Shown: piece by piece, positions 37,268 through 47,209 of the stretch
Layout: each line of letters begins with the position of its first letter
Position numbering within the stretch: position 1 is the first letter of the stretch
Assembly (NCBI RefSeq): GCF_003391115.1
Contig: NZ_QTJP01000001.1
Coordinates: 620,001 to 684,000, forward strand
Source of the DNA: Sphingomonas crusticola
GTDB taxonomy: Bacteria; Pseudomonadota; Alphaproteobacteria; Sphingomonadales; Sphingomonadaceae
Direction: 5' to 3'
Length of the DNA: 64,000 nt
The notes under the pieces: generated by a model
The model's database searches: none
Seen by the model: only the letters and a program-made list of their open reading frames with translations
What the model was told of the DNA's origin: nothing
Made by a program: the position numbers and the translations under genes

Positions 37268-37864
37268 ATGATCGCCCGCCTTTCCGGAATACTTGCCGAG
37301 ACCGGCGCCGATCATGCGGTGATCGACGTCAACGGCGTCGGCTATCTCGCTTATGCCTCGGCGCGCACACTTTCAGCGATCGGCCCGGTCGGCGGCAGCG
37401 TCTTGCTGCTGACCGAGATGCAGGTGCGTGAGGATGCGATTACGCTGTTCGGCTTCGGATCGGCGAGCGAGCGCGACTGGTTCCGCCTGCTGACCGGGGT
37501 GCAGGGCGTGGGCGGCCGCGTCGCGCTGGCCATATTGTCGGTACTCGATACCAACGAACTGTCCCGCGCGATCGCGAGCGGCGACAAGGCCATGATCGCG
37601 CGCGCCAACGGCGTCGGCCCCAAGCTCGCCCAACGCATCGCGATGGAGCTCAAGGACAAGGCCGGCGGTGTCGCGCCCGGCCCGGGTGGCGCGACTGCGC
37701 TGCCGCAGGGGTCGGCGGCTGCGGACGCCCTGTCGGCGCTGGCCAATCTCGGCTTCCGCCCCGCCGAGGCGGCCGCGGCTGTGTCCGCCGCCAGCGATGA
37801 GCTCGGCCCGGAGGTGGGCCTCGATGCCTTGGTGCGGCTCGCGCTCAGGAAAGCGGCGCGCTGA
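37268..37864 (+). CDS. ruvA: Holliday junction branch migration protein RuvA
   Basis: RuvA binds four-way junctions and loads the RuvB motor. The 198-residue protein has the N-terminal OB domain ([13 protein letters not shown] ... [10 protein letters not shown]), two helix-hairpin-helix motifs ([17 protein letters not shown] and [17 protein letters not shown]) and the C-terminal RuvB-binding domain ([16 protein letters not shown]). ruvB is not directly next; a dehydrogenase gene on the other strand intervenes. Its stop abuts the stop of that gene exactly (TGATCA). Confidence 0.97.
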   Translation: MIARLSGILAETGADHAVIDVNGVGYLAYASARTLSAIGPVGGSVLLLTEMQVREDAITLFGFGSASERDWFRLLTGVQGVGGRVALAILSVLDTNELSRAIASGDKAMIARANGVGPKLAQRIAMELKDKAGGVAPGPGGATALPQGSAAADALSALANLGFRPAEAAAAVSAASDELGPEVGLDALVRLALRKAAR

Positions 37865-38773
37865 TCAAATCGGCGTAAGCAGCGGCTCACCCGCAAAGAA
37901 TGCCGCGAGATTGTCCAGCGCAAGCTGACCCATCGCCGCCCGCGTCTCGCGCGTGGCGCTGCCCTGGTGCGGAACCAACACGACATTGTCCATGGCCAGC
38001 AGAGCCTCCGGTACGTTCGGCTCGTGCGCGAACACATCCAACCCAGCGGCTCCGAGCCGGCCATCGGAGAGCGCCGCGACCAGCGCCGGCTCCTCCACCA
38101 CCGATCCGCGCGCGATATTGATCAGCATGCCGTCGGGCCCGAGCGCCTCGATCACCTCGCGGCTAACCAGCCCGGCGGTTTTGGCGCCGCCGGCTACCGC
38201 CACGATCAACACATCCGCCCACCGCGCGAGCGCCAGCGGGGTGTCGCAATAATGATAGGTCGCGCCCTCGTCGCGCGGCCGCCGCGAATAATAGCCCACC
38301 GCCGCCGCAAAGGGCTGCGCGCGCGCCGCGATCGCCTGCCCGATCCGGCCGAGGCCAAGCACACCGACGCGCCGGCCGCTCGCGCGCCGTGTCAGCGCGG
38401 GCGGCCCCTCCTGCGGCCACCGTCCCTCGCGCACAAACCGATCATGCGCCGGCAGCCGGCGGGCGACCGCGATCATCAGCCCGAGGGCGAGATCGGCGAC
38501 ATCGTCGGTCAGCACGTCCGGCGTGTTCGAGATGACGATGCCACGGGCGCGCGCACCCGCGACATCGACCTTGTCATAACCGACCACGCTCAGCGCGATC
38601 ATCTTCAGATCGGGCGCGGCCGCCAGCATCGCCGCGTCCACGCCATTGCCGCTGCTGAGCGCCGCCTCGATGCCCGGCGCGGGCGCATGGCGCAGGTCAT
38701 AGAGGTCGCCGACATGCTCCAGCCCGAACAATTCGGGATGCTCGACCAGCATCAGCAAGGGCGGCTTGGGCAT
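37865..38773 (-). CDS. D-2-hydroxyacid dehydrogenase (glyoxylate/hydroxypyruvate reductase type)
   Basis: The 302-residue protein is an NAD(P)-dependent D-isomer-specific 2-hydroxyacid dehydrogenase. The Rossmann motif is GVLGLGRIGQAIA. The catalytic Arg is in NIARGSVV, the Glu in HEPNVPEAL and the His in LVPHQGSATRETR. The last block is typical of hydroxypyruvate/glyoxylate reductases. It interrupts the ruvA-ruvB pair on the opposite strand. The exact substrate is not decidable from sequence. Confidence 0.9.
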   Translation of the reverse strand: MPKPPLLMLVEHPELFGLEHVGDLYDLRHAPAPGIEAALSSGNGVDAAMLAAAPDLKMIALSVVGYDKVDVAGARARGIVISNTPDVLTDDVADLALGLMIAVARRLPAHDRFVREGRWPQEGPPALTRRASGRRVGVLGLGRIGQAIAARAQPFAAAVGYYSRRPRDEGATYHYCDTPLALARWADVLIVAVAGGAKTAGLVSREVIEALGPDGMLINIARGSVVEEPALVAALSDGRLGAAGLDVFAHEPNVPEALLAMDNVVLVPHQGSATRETRAAMGQLALDNLAAFFAGEPLLTPI

Positions 38774-38909
38774 GGAACATCCTGTGTGAGCGATGGCGAC
38801 AGCGCCGCTCTACCATGCTGGAGCAATCGTTGAAGAGCGCGCAATCACGCCACCTGCCGCTGCGCGCCGCATGCTTCCACCGGACAAGATCAGGCTCTAT
38901 GCCTCTCTC

Positions 38910-39938
38910 ATGAGCGAGGCCGAACGGTTGATCGACGCAGCACGCGTCCCCGACGATGCAGACGCCGCGTTGCGCCCGCGCACGCTCGACGAATTCGTGG
39001 GACAGAAGGCCGCGCGGGAAAATTTGCGCGTCTTCATCCAGGCGGCCAAGGCCCGCGGCGAAGCGCTCGATCATGTGCTGTTCTTCGGCCCTCCCGGGCT
39101 CGGCAAGACCACGCTCGCGCAGATCGTGGCGCGCGAGCTCGGCGTGGGCTTCCGCGCAACCTCCGGCCCGGTCATCGCCAAATCCGGCGATCTCGCGGCC
39201 TTGCTGACCAATCTCGAGGAAGGCGACGTGCTCTTCATCGACGAGATCCACCGGCTGGCGCCGGCCGTGGAGGAAATCCTCTATCCGGCGATGGAGGATC
39301 GCGCGCTCGACATCATGATCGGCGAAGGCCCGTCGGCACGCAGCGTCCGCATCGATCTGCCGCGTTTCACGCTCGTCGGGGCCACCACCCGCCAGGGCCT
39401 GCTGACGACGCCGCTGCGCGACCGCTTCGGCATCCCGATCCGCCTCAATTTCTACTCGGTCGACGAGCTTGAGCTGGTGGTGCGCCGCGCCGCCCGCTTG
39501 CTCGGCTTCGCTATCGCCGACGACGGCGCGGCCGAGGTCGCACGCCGCTCGCGCGGGACGCCGCGCATCGCCGGACGGCTGCTGCGGCGCGTGCGCGATT
39601 TCGCCCATGCCGCCGGGCACAATATCGTCGACGCCAGGGACGCCGATGCCGCACTCACGCGGCTGGAGGTCGATGCGCTCGGTCTCGACGCGATGGATCG
39701 ACGTTATCTGACGATGATCGCGGACATCTACCGTGGCGGCCCGGTCGGCGTGGAAACCCTGGCCGCCGGCCTGTCGGAGCCCCGCGATACGATCGAGGAG
39801 GTGATCGAGCCTTACCTCATCCAGCTCGGCCTGGTCGCCCGCACCGCGCGCGGCCGCTGCCTCAACGGTCGGGCCTGGACCCATCTGGGGCTGGAGCCCC
39901 CGCCCACGGCGGGCCAATCCGGATTGTTCGACGCATAA
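38910..39938 (+). CDS. ruvB: Holliday junction branch migration helicase RuvB
   Basis: RuvB is the AAA+ motor that drives branch migration with RuvA. The 342-residue protein has Walker [12 protein letters not shown], Walker [11 protein letters not shown], sensor GATTRQGLL and the C-terminal winged helix ([18 protein letters not shown]). I chose the ATG at 38910 ([14 protein letters not shown]) because family members are 335-345 residues; an upstream ATG at 38793 adds 39 non-conserved residues. A bidirectional terminator follows directly. Confidence 0.97.
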   Translation: MSEAERLIDAARVPDDADAALRPRTLDEFVGQKAARENLRVFIQAAKARGEALDHVLFFGPPGLGKTTLAQIVARELGVGFRATSGPVIAKSGDLAALLTNLEEGDVLFIDEIHRLAPAVEEILYPAMEDRALDIMIGEGPSARSVRIDLPRFTLVGATTRQGLLTTPLRDRFGIPIRLNFYSVDELELVVRRAARLLGFAIADDGAAEVARRSRGTPRIAGRLLRRVRDFAHAAGHNIVDARDADAALTRLEVDALGLDAMDRRYLTMIADIYRGGPVGVETLAAGLSEPRDTIEEVIEPYLIQLGLVARTARGRCLNGRAWTHLGLEPPPTAGQSGLFDA

Positions 39939-39943
39939 AAAAA

Positions 39944-39970
39944 GGGGCGGCCCGAGAGCCGCCCCCTCCT
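39944..39970. terminator. bidirectional terminator between ruvB and the TonB receptor gene
   Basis: An 8-bp GC stem (GGGGCGGC / GCCGCCCC, 39944-39965) is flanked by seven A on the left and CCTTTT on the right, so it can end both convergent transcripts. Confidence 0.85.
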
Positions 39971-39989
39971 TTTGTAGCCCTGCTGGGTC

Positions 39990-42977
39990 CTAGAAGTGGA
40001 CCTGGACGCCCGCATAGAAGCGGCGGCCGTAGGGATCGTAAACGTCGGATGCGGTCGTCGTGCCCGTAACCGAACCGTAATAGAGACCGTCCTCGAGGAT
40101 CGGCGGCTTGCGGTTGAAGAGGTTATTGGCGCCAACGAACATCTCGAACTGCTTGTTCTCGCCGACGAAGGCACGGAGCTGAACGTCGTGATAGATACGC
40201 GACTTGATCTTGTTGTGGCTCACCGCGCGGTCAGCCTGCTCCTGGGTCAGGCCCTGCGACAACAGGAAGTCGATCGTACCCGGTGTATCGAATTCAGATT
40301 CCGGAGTGTTGATCATCTTGCTCAGATACTGGGCGTTCCAGTTGATGCTGAACCGGCCGACCGTGTAGGTGAATTCGGCATAGACCTTGTTCTTGAACAC
40401 TTCGCCATATTCGATGTTGCCGAGCCCGTTATCGATCGGAGCCGACGGATCGGACTGGGTCTTGTACTTCAGAGTACGCGTCCACAGCACGTGCGTATCG
40501 AAACGATCGTCGCCGAACAGGCCCAGCGCATGACCGTAACGCAGATCGAAATCGATGCCGCTGGTCTTGTACGAGGCGATGTTGACGAGCTGCGCGTTCA
40601 CGGTCGTGATGAAACCGGTCTGCGGGCTGCGGATGACGTTGTTACAGAATTGCGAGAGACCCGTCAGCAGGCACTGCTGGATCGAGGTCGTACGCGAAAT
40701 GTTGCCGATCGCATCGTCGATCTTGATGTTGAAATAATCGGCCGTGAAGCTGAAGCCACGGAAGAAGCTCGGCTGGAAGACCGCACCAAGCGTCCAGGTC
40801 TTGGCTTTCTCTTCCTGCAGGTTCGGGTTGCCACCGTCAAAGCCGTTAATGCCCTGAAGGTCAGCCTGGCTGTAGGTGAAGCTGCCGGTGGAAGCGATCG
40901 CCGCAGCAACCTGCGGGATGGCACGACAAGCCGCCGAATAATCATTGCTGGTCGTCGCCCGCACGCCGTTGCAGGGATCCTGCACGGACGGGAAGGTTTC
41001 GGACTGAGCCGAGAACAATTCGCCGATATTCGGGGCGCGGTTTGCGACCGAATAATTGCCGCGGATGCGGATGTCGTTGATCGGCGCCCACTCCGCACCC
41101 GCGCTCCAGCTGAACACGTTGCCGATGGTGGAGTAATCCGAATAGCGCGCCTTGCCATTCAGGCTCAGCGACTTGGCGAAGGTCACGTCCTCGAGCAGCG
41201 GCACGTCAAGCTCGCCGAAGGCTTCCTTGACGTTGAACTTGCCGATCGTGTCGGGGGTCTGGTTACCCGAGTTCAGGCCCTGGTTGGTCAGTTCGTCCCA
41301 ATTGTCGACGCTCTTCTCGCGGCGATATTCGACGCCGAACGAGGTCTTCACGTCGCCATAAGGCAGCGCGAACAAGGTGCCGGTGATAGCAGCGTTGAGG
41401 ACCAGCTCGGTATTCTTGATGTCATCCGTGCGCGGCTCATCCGACTGCACGTAGGCCGAAGCCTCGGGCGACGCCGTATTATAGCCGAACAGGTTGATCG
41501 GGACGCAGCCTGCTGCACGAGCGGTCGCATCGCGGCACACGATGTTGCCGCTGCCATCGCGGATCGCATCGAGCGCGAAGGCATATTTCGTGATGTCGAT
41601 ATCCTGCGTCTCGGTGTGATCCTTCAGCACGCCGTACACGCCCGAAACGTCGAAGCTCCACTTGTCGGTAATGTCACCACGGAAGCCACCTGCGATGCGA
41701 TATGTATCGCGATCGTTCGTGTTGCTCCGCGTGAACACTTCATTCTGGCGGCGACGGAAAGAGATGCTGGTCACGTTGTTGCTGGCGATGCCGTCCGAGT
41801 TACGTGCGGCGATCTGGGCAGCAATCGAAGCCGGGATGAACGGGTTGGTGATCGGATAGCCGGTCGTGCCCAAATTCGTCGCCGAGTCCAGCGGGCTAGC
41901 CTCGATCTGCGAACTCGACTTCGTCTTCGCGTAGGTGCCTTCGATGAAGGCGGTGATGTGATCGCTCAGCTCGTAATTGCCGGTGACCGTGCCGAGATAG
42001 CGCTTCAGCGGCACCGCGATCCGGCGCACGCCGTTGCGGTTGAAGCCATAGCCGACCGGGAAGCCCAGCACGACGCTGTTGTCAGGATTGAAGGTGAAAA
42101 GATTCTGGGTGAACCCGCCGGTGTTGCTGGACGCGGCCGCACCGTTCATCAGCTGGAAGCGGCCCTGCGCAGCGTAAGAGCTGTAAGCAGTTGGACCGCA
42201 AATATAAAGGCAGTCTTCCGCCGAAATTGCGCGGTCGCGCGAGAACAGGCCCTTATCCACCGCATAGGTGAAATTGCCGACGATCGAGCCGCGCTTGTCC
42301 GGACCGAAGGTCGCGCCGCCGGTGATGCTGGCGGTGTAGTTGGCGTTATCGCCCTTGGACGAGATGCCATATTGCGCGCGTGCGGTGATGCCGTCGAAGT
42401 GATCCTTCAGGATGAAGTTGACCACGCCCGAAATGGCATCCGAACCGTACACGGCCGATGCGCCGCCGGTGACGACTTCGACGCGATCGATCATCTCGGT
42501 CGGGATATTGTTGACGTCCACCGTCGAGGTGCCGGCGAGGCCCGCCACGAAACGACGGCCGTTGACCAGCACCAGCGTGCGGTTGCTGCCGAGGTTACGC
42601 AGATTGAGGATCGAGACGCCGTTGCCAGTCGTCGAGAAGTTGGTGTTGGTGCGGCTGGCGCCCGGAATACCGAGCTGCGGCAGCTTCTGCGCCAGATCCT
42701 GGATGTTGGTGATGCCCTGGCTCTGGATCGCGGCCGAACCGATCACGGCAATCGGCGAAACCGACTGCAGTTCGGGGCGGCGGATACGCGAACCGGTAAC
42801 CACGACCTCGTCGTTGACAGAGTTGGGACCGCCCGTGGCGTCAGTTGCCGCCGTCGTTGCGGCCGGTGCATCGGTGGTCTGCGCATATGCCGGAGCCGTG
42901 AAGGCCAGCGCGAGGCCGAGCGCGAAAGGCGCGGAGCTGGCGCACAGCACCGCCCGGTTCAAAATCTTGTGAGTCAT
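39990..42977 (-). CDS. TonB-dependent outer membrane receptor
   Basis: The 995-residue protein has a signal peptide (cleavage after AYA, about residue 32), a TonB-box-like DEVVVTGSRI near residues 56-65, a plug domain (IQDLAQKLPQ, LVLVNGRRFV, IDRVEVVTGGASAVYGSDAISGV-type blocks) and a long beta-barrel ending in aromatic phenylalanine (YAGVQVHF). Such receptors import siderophores, vitamins, glycans or other solutes in sphingomonads; the ligand cannot be read. No adjacent substrate-specific enzymes or sigma/anti-sigma genes suggest one. The start at 42977 follows AGGGA. Confidence 0.93.
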   Translation of the reverse strand: MTHKILNRAVLCASSAPFALGLALAFTAPAYAQTTDAPAATTAATDATGGPNSVNDEVVVTGSRIRRPELQSVSPIAVIGSAAIQSQGITNIQDLAQKLPQLGIPGASRTNTNFSTTGNGVSILNLRNLGSNRTLVLVNGRRFVAGLAGTSTVDVNNIPTEMIDRVEVVTGGASAVYGSDAISGVVNFILKDHFDGITARAQYGISSKGDNANYTASITGGATFGPDKRGSIVGNFTYAVDKGLFSRDRAISAEDCLYICGPTAYSSYAAQGRFQLMNGAAASSNTGGFTQNLFTFNPDNSVVLGFPVGYGFNRNGVRRIAVPLKRYLGTVTGNYELSDHITAFIEGTYAKTKSSSQIEASPLDSATNLGTTGYPITNPFIPASIAAQIAARNSDGIASNNVTSISFRRRQNEVFTRSNTNDRDTYRIAGGFRGDITDKWSFDVSGVYGVLKDHTETQDIDITKYAFALDAIRDGSGNIVCRDATARAAGCVPINLFGYNTASPEASAYVQSDEPRTDDIKNTELVLNAAITGTLFALPYGDVKTSFGVEYRREKSVDNWDELTNQGLNSGNQTPDTIGKFNVKEAFGELDVPLLEDVTFAKSLSLNGKARYSDYSTIGNVFSWSAGAEWAPINDIRIRGNYSVANRAPNIGELFSAQSETFPSVQDPCNGVRATTSNDYSAACRAIPQVAAAIASTGSFTYSQADLQGINGFDGGNPNLQEEKAKTWTLGAVFQPSFFRGFSFTADYFNIKIDDAIGNISRTTSIQQCLLTGLSQFCNNVIRSPQTGFITTVNAQLVNIASYKTSGIDFDLRYGHALGLFGDDRFDTHVLWTRTLKYKTQSDPSAPIDNGLGNIEYGEVFKNKVYAEFTYTVGRFSINWNAQYLSKMINTPESEFDTPGTIDFLLSQGLTQEQADRAVSHNKIKSRIYHDVQLRAFVGENKQFEMFVGANNLFNRKPPILEDGLYYGSVTGTTTASDVYDPYGRRFYAGVQVHF

Positions 42978-43321
42978 TGTTTCCAGTCCCTTTCTGGAGG
43001 CAATTAGCTCTTTGGGGGGAGAGCCTTCTTGCCAAGCTGGTCCTGCGCCGCGCCTGGACGGCGGCATTGACAGCATGGGACACAGATGCCCGAAGCTTCA
43101 CTAGGCTGTAAAGCTGACGTTCAGTTTCGGACAGACTTCTCGTTCGCTGTCGCACAAATGCAACAGATATGCTCCAAGAGCGACGGTCCGCTTCTAAGCA
43201 TCGCGAAATGCTACAGAATTTTTACGCATGAAAATTGCTTGAAGAGGAAGAAACCGGTTTCTTTGCTGCGCATGTTGCGCAGCGAAAGACAGATGTGGCC
43301 ACGATTCTGCCTGAGTTACAA
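42978..43321. other. intergenic region upstream of the TonB receptor gene
   Basis: This 344-bp gap is AT-richer than its surroundings and lies between the receptor start and the stop of the M23 gene, both on the minus strand. It contains a palindrome GCTGCGCA-TGT-TGCGCAGC at 43265-43283. No gene-like frame is seen. A receptor promoter is expected here. Confidence 0.45.
43265..43283. promoter_or_regulatory. palindrome upstream of the TonB receptor gene
   Basis: Perfect 8-bp inverted repeats GCTGCGCA and TGCGCAGC flank 3 bp. It could be an operator for the receptor gene or a transcript-end hairpin. Function is unproven. Confidence 0.3.
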
Positions 43322-44239
43322 TCAGCCCGGCATCGGTCCAGCCAGCCTCATCGGATCGATGCGGGCGCCGTTCCAGGTCATTCCCCAATGCAGATGCGGC
43401 CCGGTGGCGCGGCCGGTCATCCCAATCAACCCGATGGCCTGGCCGCGTTGCAAGCGTTCGCCGGTGCGGACATCGATCCGTTGCAGGTGCATCAAGGCAC
43501 TGAACAATCCGAAACCGTGATCGATGATCACAAGATTGCCTTCAAGGCTGAACGGGTGGTCGGTCGCCAACACCACCACGCCGTCGGCCGGGGCAACGGC
43601 GGGCGTTCCCTCGAGCGCAGCACCTCCGGTCGGCCGCGCTATGTCCACTCCACCATGAGGCGCGCCGGCAACGCCGCGCGCATAGAGCCGCTGCGAGCCG
43701 AACAAGGTGCTGATGCGGCCGGTCGCCGGCCAACGGAAAGACTGGCGCCAACCGTCGCTATCCGCCTGGCTGGCATAAGCGGCAGCAATCTGGGCGGATT
43801 CTGCCGCTCGTAGCCGTTGATAAGCCGCGCTTGGCGTCGTGCCCTTATACAGCGTCGGCAGCGACGACACGTCCCATTGCCGCGGCATCACAGTGAGCGG
43901 CAGGCGCAGCAGCCGCCCATCCTGCATCCGCGCCTCCAGCACCGATACAGCAGTCGCGTCGCGGCCGAAGCCGATGATGAAGCGCCCATCCGCGGCGAAG
44001 CGTACCGGCTTGCTGTCGAGCAGAAGCAAGGCGGTGCCCGTCGGCACGGTTCCGGTCAGCAACGCCCCCTGCTGAGGCGATCCGTTCAACCCGAAGATGC
44101 GCGCATCCACCGTCTGCGGCGGCGGTGGGGACACCGGTTGCCCGATCGGCGGGGGTGTGGTCGCGGGCCCGGGGGCTTCCGGGCGCGGAATGCACCCGCC
44201 GACGGCGATCAGGACGAACAGCCCCGCAGCAGTCTTCAA
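43322..44239 (-). CDS. M23-family peptidase lipoprotein
   Basis: The 305-residue protein has a lipobox (VGGC near residue 16) and a C-terminal M23 (LytM) domain. The zinc ligands are visible: HxxxD in APHGGVDIARP and HxH in GPHLHWGM. The active motifs are intact, so it should cut peptidoglycan cross-links or act as an envelope-anchored amidase activator. A Pro-rich stretch follows the lipid anchor. The ATG overlaps the DUF2093 stop (ATGA), so the order xseA-DUF2093-M23 is co-transcribed. Confidence 0.9.
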   Translation of the reverse strand: MKTAAGLFVLIAVGGCIPRPEAPGPATTPPPIGQPVSPPPPQTVDARIFGLNGSPQQGALLTGTVPTGTALLLLDSKPVRFAADGRFIIGFGRDATAVSVLEARMQDGRLLRLPLTVMPRQWDVSSLPTLYKGTTPSAAYQRLRAAESAQIAAAYASQADSDGWRQSFRWPATGRISTLFGSQRLYARGVAGAPHGGVDIARPTGGAALEGTPAVAPADGVVVLATDHPFSLEGNLVIIDHGFGLFSALMHLQRIDVRTGERLQRGQAIGLIGMTGRATGPHLHWGMTWNGARIDPMRLAGPMPG

Positions 44240-44439
44240 CCCTTGCGCTCCGCCGCCGAGGCAAGTTCCGCCGTGGCATAGGCTTCCTGGCGGCTTACGC
44301 TCCAGTAGCGCAAGTCCTCCAGCGCGATCCGCTCACCCGATTTGGCGCAAACGACATGGTCGCCCGGCACCAGCACGCGGAAGCTGCCGGCGAGATAGTG
44401 GAGCTTCGCGGGTTTTCCCTGCGCCATCAGCATAGTCAT
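44236..44439 (-). CDS. DUF2093 small protein
   Basis: The 67-residue protein matches DUF2093: AKLHYLAGSFRVLVPGDHVVCA, SGERIALEDLRYWSV and the SRQEAY block. The function is unknown; the family is alphaproteobacterial and lies between xseA and an M23 peptidase in many relatives. The ATG at 44439 has GGAAAGG just upstream. Its stop overlaps the M23 start (ATGA). Confidence 0.88.
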   Translation of the reverse strand: MTMLMAQGKPAKLHYLAGSFRVLVPGDHVVCAKSGERIALEDLRYWSVSRQEAYATAELASAAERKG

Positions 44440-44470
44440 TGCGCCTTTCCGTTCACGCAGATTGGCCAAT

Positions 44471-45886
44471 TCACAGCAAGTTGGGCTGTTCGGGCTTCGC
44501 CCGTTCCATAGCAGGGCGTGGGCTACCCTCAACCCGCGCCGCCACCCGTCCGTCCGCAAAAACGAGCGTCACGCCGCCTGCGGCCCGTGCGGCGGGAACG
44601 GAAGCGACCACGCGGCCATCGCGCGTTTCCACCCGGGCATAGCCGCGTGCGAGCGGGCGATCGGGATGCAGTTGCTCGGCCAGGCGCCACAGCCGGCCGA
44701 GCCGGTCGCGCGCATCGGCGACGCGGCTATTGACCAAAGCCGGCCGCAAGCGGGCCGCGGCCAATCGCTCGCGCCCGCGCGACACCTTGGCACCAAGCAG
44801 GCTCGGCCGAAGCGCGCCGGCCGCCTCGGCCAGTTCGCGGCGCGCGTGGGCGAGGCGCGACGACAGGCCGCGCGGCAGCCGCTCGCTGAGATCGTCGAGT
44901 TTCTGCCGCTGCGGTGCCAGCAGGCGATCGGGAGGCGGCAGGTGCCGCGCGATCGCACCCAGCCGTTCTCCGGCATGATCGCGATAGCGGCGTGCGCATC
45001 GGCCCGCCCGGAAGCCGAGTTCGCGCACCGTCGCCAGCAGCTCGGCCCGCACCGGTACCGCCATCTCCGCCGCCGCCGTGGGCGTCGGCGCGCGCACGTC
45101 CGCGGCAAAGTCGCAGAGGGTGACATCCGTCTCATGGCCGACAGCCGAGATGGTAGGGATTGGCGAGCCGGCGACGGCGCGCACCACTGCCTCTTCATTG
45201 AAGGCCCACAGATCCTCGATCGAGCCGCCGCCGCGCGCGACGATGATCAGCTCGGGTGGGTCGGCCATTGCGGCAAAACCGGCTATGGCGGCGGCCACCT
45301 GCGCAGCCGCCCCCTCGCCCTGCACCGCGACCGGCCAGACGATCACGTGGGTCGGGCAGCGGTCCTCGAGCCGATGAAGAATGTCGCGGATCACCGCCCC
45401 TGTGGGTGAGGTCACGACCCCGATCCGGCGAGGCAGGAAAGGCAACGGGCGTTTGCGCGCGCCGTCGAACAGCCCTTCGGCCGCCAATGCCCGCCGGCGT
45501 TGGTCGAGCAGCGCCATCAGCGCCCCCTGCCCGGCCAGCTCCAGGCGTTCGATCACGATCTGGTAGCGCGAGCGGCCAGGATAGGTGGTGAGACGTCCGG
45601 TGGCGATCACCTCCGCCCCATCCTCCGGCCGGAACGCGAGCGGCGTGTTCTTCCAGATCACCGCGTCGAGGCAGGCCCGATCGTCTTTCAGCGTCAGGTA
45701 GCTATGGCCCGACGCAACCCGCTTGAAACCCGAAATCTCGCCGCGCACCCGGACATGCGAGAACGCGTCCTCGACCGAGCGCTTCAGTGCGCCGGACAGC
45801 TCCGACACGGACAGCGCGGGCGAATTGTCGCCGGGCTGCTCGTCCGCTAACAGCGCCGCAGTTTCCGGAGGAAGTGAAGACGCCAT
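44471..45886 (-). CDS. xseA: exodeoxyribonuclease VII large subunit
   Basis: XseA is the catalytic subunit of ExoVII, which degrades single-stranded DNA into oligonucleotides. The 471-residue protein has an N-terminal OB domain ([31 protein letters not shown]) and the catalytic core with [25 protein letters not shown] and [17 protein letters not shown]. An AGGA site lies five nt before the ATG at 45886. That ATG lies on the complementary strand of the purD ATG (shared CATG). xseB is not adjacent. Confidence 0.95.
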   Translation of the reverse strand: MASSLPPETAALLADEQPGDNSPALSVSELSGALKRSVEDAFSHVRVRGEISGFKRVASGHSYLTLKDDRACLDAVIWKNTPLAFRPEDGAEVIATGRLTTYPGRSRYQIVIERLELAGQGALMALLDQRRRALAAEGLFDGARKRPLPFLPRRIGVVTSPTGAVIRDILHRLEDRCPTHVIVWPVAVQGEGAAAQVAAAIAGFAAMADPPELIIVARGGGSIEDLWAFNEEAVVRAVAGSPIPTISAVGHETDVTLCDFAADVRAPTPTAAAEMAVPVRAELLATVRELGFRAGRCARRYRDHAGERLGAIARHLPPPDRLLAPQRQKLDDLSERLPRGLSSRLAHARRELAEAAGALRPSLLGAKVSRGRERLAAARLRPALVNSRVADARDRLGRLWRLAEQLHPDRPLARGYARVETRDGRVVASVPAARAAGGVTLVFADGRVAARVEGSPRPAMERAKPEQPNLL

Positions 45887-47162
45887 GAAGGTCCTGCTCA
45901 TCGGTTCGGGCGGGCGCGAACATGCGCTCGCCTGGAAGCTCGCGCAATCGCCGCGTCTCAGCAAATTGTTCGCAACGCCCGGAAATCCCGGGATCGCGCA
46001 GCATGCCGAACTCGTCGACGTTGCCCCGCATAACATCGTCGGCTTCGCGCGCGAGGAGAATATCGGGTTGGTCGTGATCGGGCCCGAACAGCCGCTGGTC
46101 GAGGGCATGGCCGACGAACTGCGCGCCGATGGTGTGCTTGTGTTCGGACCGTCCGCCGCCGCAGCGCGGCTGGAAGGGTCGAAGGGCTTCACCAAGGATT
46201 TGTGTCGTCGCGCCAATATTCCGACCGCCGATTATGAGCGGTTCGACGATGCTGCGGCGGCCAAGGCGGCGCTGCCGCGCTTCGGCCTGCCGGTGGTGAT
46301 CAAGGCGGATGGGCTGGCCGCGGGCAAGGGCGTCGTGATCCCAATGACGGCGGCCGAAGCGGAAGCCGCGATCGACGATATGTTCGGCGGCGGCTTTGGC
46401 AGCGCTGGCGCCGAGGTGGTCATCGAGGAGTTTATGGCGGGCGAAGAGGCGAGCTTCTTCGCGCTTACCGACGGCAAGACCATCGTGCCGTTCGGCTCGG
46501 CGCAGGACCACAAGCGCGTCGGCGGTGGCGATACCGGCCCCAATACCGGCGGCATGGGCGCCTACAGCCCGGCGTCGATCCTTACGCCCGAGCTCGAAGC
46601 GCAGGTGATGGAGCGGATCATCCGGCCGACGGTCGACACGATGGCCGCCGAGGGCAATCCTTATTCCGGCGTGCTCTACGCCGGCTTGATGCTGACTGCC
46701 GACGGGCCGAAGCTGATCGAATATAATTGCCGCTTCGGCGATCCCGAGACGCAGGTCTTGATGGCGCGCTTCGATGGCGATCTCGTGACCCTGCTCGCCG
46801 ATGTGGCCGAAGGCCGCCTCGGGGAGATCACGCCGCCAGTGCTGGCCGATCGAGCCGCGCTGACGGTAGTGATCGCAGCCGATGGCTATCCCGGCACGCC
46901 GGCCAAAGGGGGCGTGATCGCAGGCATCGACAGGGCAGAGCACACTGGCGCGCGAGTGTTCCAGGCGGGGACCGCGCTCGCCGACGGCCAGCTGGTCGCG
47001 GCCGGCGGGCGCGTGCTCGCCGTCACAGCGACCGGGCGAACGGTCGCCGCCGCGCAGATCGCTGCCTATGCTGCGGTCGACGCGATCGACTTCCCGACCG
47101 GCTTTTGTCGTCGCGACATCGGGTGGCGGGAAGTGGAACGCGAAGCCGGCCGGGTTGCCTGA
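45885..47162 (+). CDS. purD: phosphoribosylamine-glycine ligase
   Basis: PurD ligates glycine to phosphoribosylamine in purine synthesis. The 425-residue ATP-grasp protein shows the N-terminal [48 protein letters not shown] and [11 protein letters not shown] motifs. The start codon overlaps that of the divergent xseA gene; its GGAGGAAG ribosome site lies inside xseA codons, about 12 nt upstream. The C-terminal residues ([12 protein letters not shown]) are standard. Confidence 0.96.
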   Translation: MKVLLIGSGGREHALAWKLAQSPRLSKLFATPGNPGIAQHAELVDVAPHNIVGFAREENIGLVVIGPEQPLVEGMADELRADGVLVFGPSAAAARLEGSKGFTKDLCRRANIPTADYERFDDAAAAKAALPRFGLPVVIKADGLAAGKGVVIPMTAAEAEAAIDDMFGGGFGSAGAEVVIEEFMAGEEASFFALTDGKTIVPFGSAQDHKRVGGGDTGPNTGGMGAYSPASILTPELEAQVMERIIRPTVDTMAAEGNPYSGVLYAGLMLTADGPKLIEYNCRFGDPETQVLMARFDGDLVTLLADVAEGRLGEITPPVLADRAALTVVIAADGYPGTPAKGGVIAGIDRAEHTGARVFQAGTALADGQLVAAGGRVLAVTATGRTVAAAQIAAYAAVDAIDFPTGFCRRDIGWREVEREAGRVA

Positions 47163-47209
47163 ATCCCGCTTGCGAGGCTAGTACGCCTTCATCAATCCAA
47201 GGAGTATGA

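Noticed and set aside
39996-43007. A 1003-codon open frame antisense to the TonB receptor gene
   Set aside because: It has no recognisable domains, its composition is that of the complement of a GC-rich gene, and the receptor on the other strand is fully supported by signal peptide, plug and barrel features.
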